Positions 13,001-19,000 of a stretch of DNA of 52,500 nt are shown here, piece after piece. Position 1 is the stretch's first letter. Every line of letters starts with the position of its first letter. The stretch covers positions 227,501-280,000 of the forward strand of contig CAJNDS010002348.1 of the NCBI GenBank assembly GCA_905221605.1, read 5' to 3'. Origin of the DNA: Symbiodinium natans (Eukaryota > Sar > Dinophyceae > Suessiales > Symbiodiniaceae). The notes under the pieces were generated by a model. That model made no database searches. It was not told the origin of the DNA and worked only from the letters and a program-made list of their open reading frames with translations. The translations under genes were made by a program, and so were the position numbers.

Positions 13001-16000
13001 GCATACTCACGGAAAGGTTGCAAATGCCGAGAACAGCCAGGAGCTGCTTGGCAGAAGAAGATCCCACGATTTAGGGTTTAGGGCTCCAGGTTTAGGGTTT
13101 AAGTTCAGGGATAAGGGTTTTCCTCCAAAGTACCTAAAGAGGGTCCTCAATATGGATACCTTCTAGGCATCTCAAGAAGAGGTCTTACCCTAAACCCTAA
13201 ACCCTAAACCCTAAACCCTAAACCCTTAACCCTTAACCCTTAACCCTTAACCCTTAACCCTTAACCCTAGTCCCGAAGACCCTAAGACCCTAAACCCTAA
13301 ACGATTGTATGTAGTTCTAAGCCTTGATGTCATGTTCATTAGGGTTCAGGGTTTAGGGTTTAGGGTTTAGGGTTTAGGGTTTTCCATACCTGAAAACTGC
13401 CCGAAACCGCCAAATCCAACAGACATCTTGAACCCAATCTAAAGCCCGAACACCACCATGAACTGTCCCAACAAAACTCACGTCAGTCGAACCACCCTCG
13501 CCCCTACGGAGTTTGGGATTTAGGCCTCAGGGCTGAACCCTAAGCCCTAAACCCTAAACCCTCAACCCTAAACCCTAAACCCTAAACCTTAAACCCTTAG
13601 GGTTTAGAGTTGAGGGCCTAATCCTCACAACCAACGCATGGATCGGGGCCCCCATAAAGTCCTCCAGACTCCCCAGGCCCCATGCATCGCCCGAATGACA
13701 ACTCAACTCTAAACCCTTAGGGTTTAGGGTTTAGGGTTTAGGGCTTAGGGTTTAGGGTTTAGGGTTCTCAGCTCTAACCCTCAACCCTACACCCCCGGAA
13801 CCCTAAACTCTAAACCCTAAACCCTAAACCCCCTAAACCCCCTAAACCCCCTACACCCTGAACGCTAAGACGAGGCTACATGGCCGCGCTCGGCGCCTGC
13901 AGCCAGTCCAGTCACTGGCGGCAGTCCCTGGTACTTTGGGAGGAGCTGTGGCGTGAAGGCGGGCTCTCCATGAGCTTGCTTTTGTGGCTTAGGGTTCAGG
14001 GGTGGCTAGGGTTTAGGGTTTAGGGTTTAGGGTTTAGGGTTTAGGGTTTAGGGTTTAGGGTTTAGGGTTTAGGGTTTAGGGTTTAGGGTTTAGGGTTCAG
14101 GAAAGCATGTTTGCCTTTTTCTGTCAGATGAGCCCTAAACCGTACAGCCTGTTGACTGCCCAAGCCCAGCACGCATCTCGGCATGTGGATCAGGTTGTGG
14201 TGGTTCCGGCTTGGGTCACACAGACAAATGGGGTTTGGGGTTAGGGGTTTAGGGCAGCTAGAAATGAAATCGGAAACCCTCAAAATCCTCAACGCGACGT
14301 TGCTTAGAGATTCGGGCCGCTTGTGTGGGAACGGGATCGGGTTCTGGAAGCCGCCACCAAACATCAAAACCGAAAACGGGATTAGGGTTTAGGGTTTAGG
14401 GTTTAGGGTTTCCGCTCCCGCAGTTCTTCGTTCTAGGTTGTATGGTAGTCGTTGTTGTTCCACGGCAGGGTCTTGGTTGTTTCTGTGGAACTTGCAGCTG
14501 CTGTTTCTTTTTCTAAGCCCTAAAGCAGCCGAAGGCCTAAACCCGAAGCCATAAACCCCCAACATCGAAACTCTCACCCTAAACTCTAGTCTAAGGCTGC
14601 TTCGAACACCAACGTTCTCCTACACCTAGAACTCATTATTCCCCGAAACTCTCCCTTAAACTAAACTCTAAAGCCTAAACCCTACACCGCAAAGGCCGCG
14701 TCCCCGTCGATGAGAGCCTGCGGAGTGCCATGATCGAGGCAAAGAGACGACAAGGGGTTGGCATACTTGGAGGTTCATGGTACTTAGCATGCCAGTTGTA
14801 ACTGTACTTTTCACCCAATTGTAACCCTATGATTGTACCTAAGGGGCTTTTCTGTTTGAAAGGTTTAGGGTTTGGGGGGCAGGGTCTGGGGTTTGGGGTT
14901 TAGGGTTTGGGGTTTGGGGGGGTTCTGGAAGCCAAAGAGCGGCATGCTGCCCGATCGCTCCTGAAACGCCTAGGACTTCCTTTGTATTTTCATGTTGTCC
15001 AAACAGGTCGAGAATTGTGGTTTAGGGTTTAGGGTTTCGGGTTTAGGGGGTTTTGGGGAGGGCGGTGATGCTTAAACGCTGCGCAAGCTAACCTGTCAGA
15101 GCCGCATCAGGCAAGTACACCATGCTATGCATCTGTCCCAAGAAGCCGACCAATGTCCTACGCGCTAGGCTCCACCACCAAGCCCCAAACACTAAACCCT
15201 AAACCCTAAACCCTAAACCCTAAACCCTAAACCCTAAACCTTAAACCCCAAACCCTATCCCAACTCTTCATCCAAGGCATGCTCCATGGGCAGCCTCTGG
15301 CAGCAGGCATTGCACCAGTTTCTGCCCCTTGACTGCGCTCGGGAGCTCTCAGCGGGGGCTTTAAGGTTTAGGGTTTAGGGTTTAGGGTTTAGGGTTTAGG
15401 CTGTTTGGGGTTTAGCGTTTAGGGTTTAGGGTTTAGGCTGTTTGGGGTTTAGGGTTTAGGCTGTTTGGGGTTTAGGGTTTAGGCTGTTTAGGGCTTACAG
15501 TTTTGGGTTTAGGGTTTAGTAGGGCTTCGGGTTATGGTTTAGGGTTTAGGGCTTCGGGGCTGTTGCTTCTTAAGATTTCAGGGCTATGACGGTGCACTAC
15601 CAGAAAAGCCCTATAAACTATGGGGGGGGGGGGGCTCTAAACCCTAAACCCTAAACCCTAAACCTATACCCTAAACCCTAAACCCTAAACCCGAAACCGG
15701 GTGCTCTTGGGTGTGGCAAGCCTGGACCCTACGTGAAGCCCTGCAGCTGAGTTTCACTGCCCTTCAAGCCATATGAGCCTCGTCTAACTCAGCCTAAGAC
15801 CCCATAAGAATCACTAAGCTCTAAACCCTAAACCCTAAACCCTAAACCCTAAACCCTAAACCCTAAACCCTAAACCCTAAACCTAAACCCGAAACCCTAC
15901 AAGCTTATGAAGCCTACAAGCCCTAAACCTTGAACCCTATACCCTACTACTCACTAGACTATACATGGATCAAGCCCTAGAACTCTAAAGCCCTACCTTA

Positions 16001-19000
16001 TTACATCGATCCTGAATCCTAGATGCGTGCCCGCCCCATCCAAAGGCCTCATGGTTGAAGCCCCAAACCCTGAACCCTAACCCTAAACCCTAAACCCTAA
16101 TGTTGCACCCGGTTTAGTGTGGGGCCCCCCCCCCCCCCCCCCCCCTGGACAGTCGAGGCGCGGATGTGATCCTGATTACACGGCCCCGGGGGTTCATATG
16201 ATTTTAATAGGGAGGAGCTTAGATAAGTTCAAAAGGGGCAGTGATGCCCGGCCATCTTTTTTAAAGGCGCGGCACGTGGAATTTTCTTACGGCGCCCGGA
16301 CGATTTGTCTTTAAAGAGGGACTCCCAAACAGTCAGCGTGTCCTGAATAATTCGGCCAGTTTGTCTTTAAAGCGGGGGCCGATACTAAACCGGGTGCAAC
16401 ATTAAACTTAAACCCCAGCGTCGCTTCATGAAGGTCCAGCGGCCCCCTGCCCACGTTGGATGACGTCTTGAGCACCAATATCCTCAAGGCATCCCCCCCC
16501 CCCCCCCCCCCACACCCTGAACCCTGGACTCTCAAACCCAAGCCTTACATCCCAAACACCCCAAGACCCTAAACCCTAAACCATGAACCCTACACCCCAA
16601 AACCCTAGCTCAGGAGGGCTTTGGAGCTTTGGGGTTCAGGGGCCAAGAACCATCGGATGCCTAAATAAAGCAACCTGAGACAAAGTTATGCCCCAGGGCC
16701 CCTTCCCCCCACCCCTGGAAAAAAAGATGCACATAAACCCTAAACCCTAAACCCTAAGGTTGGGGCTTTTCGGGCTTTGGCAAGGCATAGACCCGAACAT
16801 GACGGATGATCTAGCGGCCGTCGTGGGGTTTCATGGAATTTGGGGGGGGGGGGGGGGGGGTGACTCAAGTGCAAGCTCCCCATACACCCTATAGGCCCTA
16901 AACCCTGCAAGCCTGCAACCCTAACACAGGGTCTAGGTTTTTTTACCTAACACAGGGTTTAGTTTTTTTTCTGTTTATCAAAGTTAATCCTAGACTCTCT
17001 GCTTTGTGTTAGTTGGGGCATTGATTTGTCTTACCGTTGTTGCTCCGGATTTGGGTTAGAGTGGCTCCAACATGTATGGGGTTTGTGGAGTACCACCTCC
17101 CAACGACCGAAGTACATCCTGCCTATGAGCCCTGTGATTGTGACGCAACCTAAACCCTAAACCCTAAACCCCATGAGCGCCTCCAGCCAACAAGAGAATG
17201 ACCTCCAACCTCAACCCTCACAACGACAATGTGAAACCTTGAATCCCGCCGGAGAGTGCGGAGCATCAGCGTGCGTTTGTGTGCGGTAGGGCTTCGGGTT
17301 GCTATTAGAAGGGTTCAGGGTTTAGGCTTTAGGGCTTGGGGTTTATAGAGGCCTTCCCAAAAGGAATTTTGCTTTCCCCGGGCATCCTAAAGAACGCTGA
17401 ATCATGGGAGTGATGGACAACACGCCTTGGGGGTTGGACTGAAATCCCTCGATGAATCCTCATGGGGCACATGGGCGGTTTCTAGGTTTATCGGGTCTGC
17501 AGGGCTTGAGGTTTGGATTTTCAGACCAGTGGCTCCTAAACCCTAAACCCTAAACCCTAAACCCTAAACCCTAAACCCTAAACTTGCCGGTGTGAGGCGC
17601 TGACGCAGGCAGCGCAAGCCTCTGAAGCAGTATCCCTGTACAGACTGCTCGAGGACTTACAAAGAATGAGGGTTTAGGGTTTAGGGTTCAGGGTTTAGGG
17701 TTTAGGGTTTGGGGTGGGGGGGAGGGGGTTGTAAACATAGGATTGCAGTACATGTAAGGGTATCCAGGGAGGCCCTGATCTTTGTAAAATTCCATCAGGT
17801 GTATCTGGGCTGAGGGTTTAGGGTTCAGGGTTTAGGGTTTAGGGTTTAGGGTTTAGGGAATCGGGCCGCTATCGAGGACAGTTTTGCCTGCTCACGACTT
17901 CGTCCCAGGATGCACCTGTGGTTTCGCCTTGCGTTTTGCCCCCTGAAATGACTGAACCCTGAACCCTGCATGGTTTATGGTTTGGGGTTTAGGCTTGGGG
18001 GAGGGGGCGCGCGATGCTTCAGCCGGAGTGGGAGCTGTGGAGGCTTCTGGGGCTGGGGTTTAGAGGATTTACGGGGTTTAAGGTGTTTAGGCGGGCTCGG
18101 GCGTCGAAAAAGCAACATTGCTTTTCTCCGATTGCTTCTGTGTTCTTCTATGACAAGGAATACTCATATTGTTGCTTTTGTTTTTTTTGGCCAGATATTA
18201 GGTCTTCTTATTTGGTCATGTGGTTTTTGTTGGGTGGAGGGGTGTGGCAGCGTAACTCCTGTACATTTCTTGCATAATTTCCCCAACCTCAGCCATGGTT
18301 ATGCCGGGAACTGGACAAGCCTGCGTCCCAAAACTTCTATGCACGAAGCCCGAGCCCCAAAACCCCAAACCTTTCACCCGAGCCGGAGGCTTGGGTTTAG
18401 GGTTTCGGGATAATTCTTAATTTCCTTTCTTCCCTTATAATAGGGAACCCTTTCAGAAACAATGTTCAAAGGGTTTCAAGCACAACTCAGTGAAGGTTTA
18501 GGGCTTGGGGTTTGGGGTTAGGCCAAGCACCCTAAACCCTAAACCCTAAACCCTAAACCCTAAACCCTGTAGAGCAGGAGGAGCGCATTTACCAGCCATG
18601 GAAGACCGAGCGGCTCGCTTTTTAACTTTCTGGATGCCGGGGGTATGAAGACTCGTACCCCTAAGGTTGTAAACCCTAAGCCCTAAACCCTAAACCCTAA
18701 AACCCAAAACCCTAAACCCTAAACCCTAAACTCTGCAGAGCAGGAGGAGCGCATTTACCAGCCATGGAAGACCGAGCGGCTCGCTTTTAACTTTCTGGAT
18801 GCCGGGGGTATGAAGACTCGTACCCCTAAGGTTGTAAACCCTAAACCCTAAACCCTAATTAACCCTAAACCCTAAACCCTAACCCTTAATGGTTTCCCTT
18901 AACATTCTCCTATCATGAAACATTTGCTACTTGCTACCTTCGGGATCTTCAAAGAGGGTCCCCGGACCCCAGGGTACCAAACCCTAAACCCTAAACCCTA

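Noticed and set aside
16127-16146. Long C and G homopolymers as functional signals
   Set aside because: They recur throughout (also 16,843, 28,559, 41,770 and 52,019) with no shared context; their length may be partly a sequencing artefact.
17970-18413. 147-codon + frame
   Set aside because: Low-complexity glycine start, conflicting second frame, and a GFRVSG tail from a telomeric unit; no domain visible.
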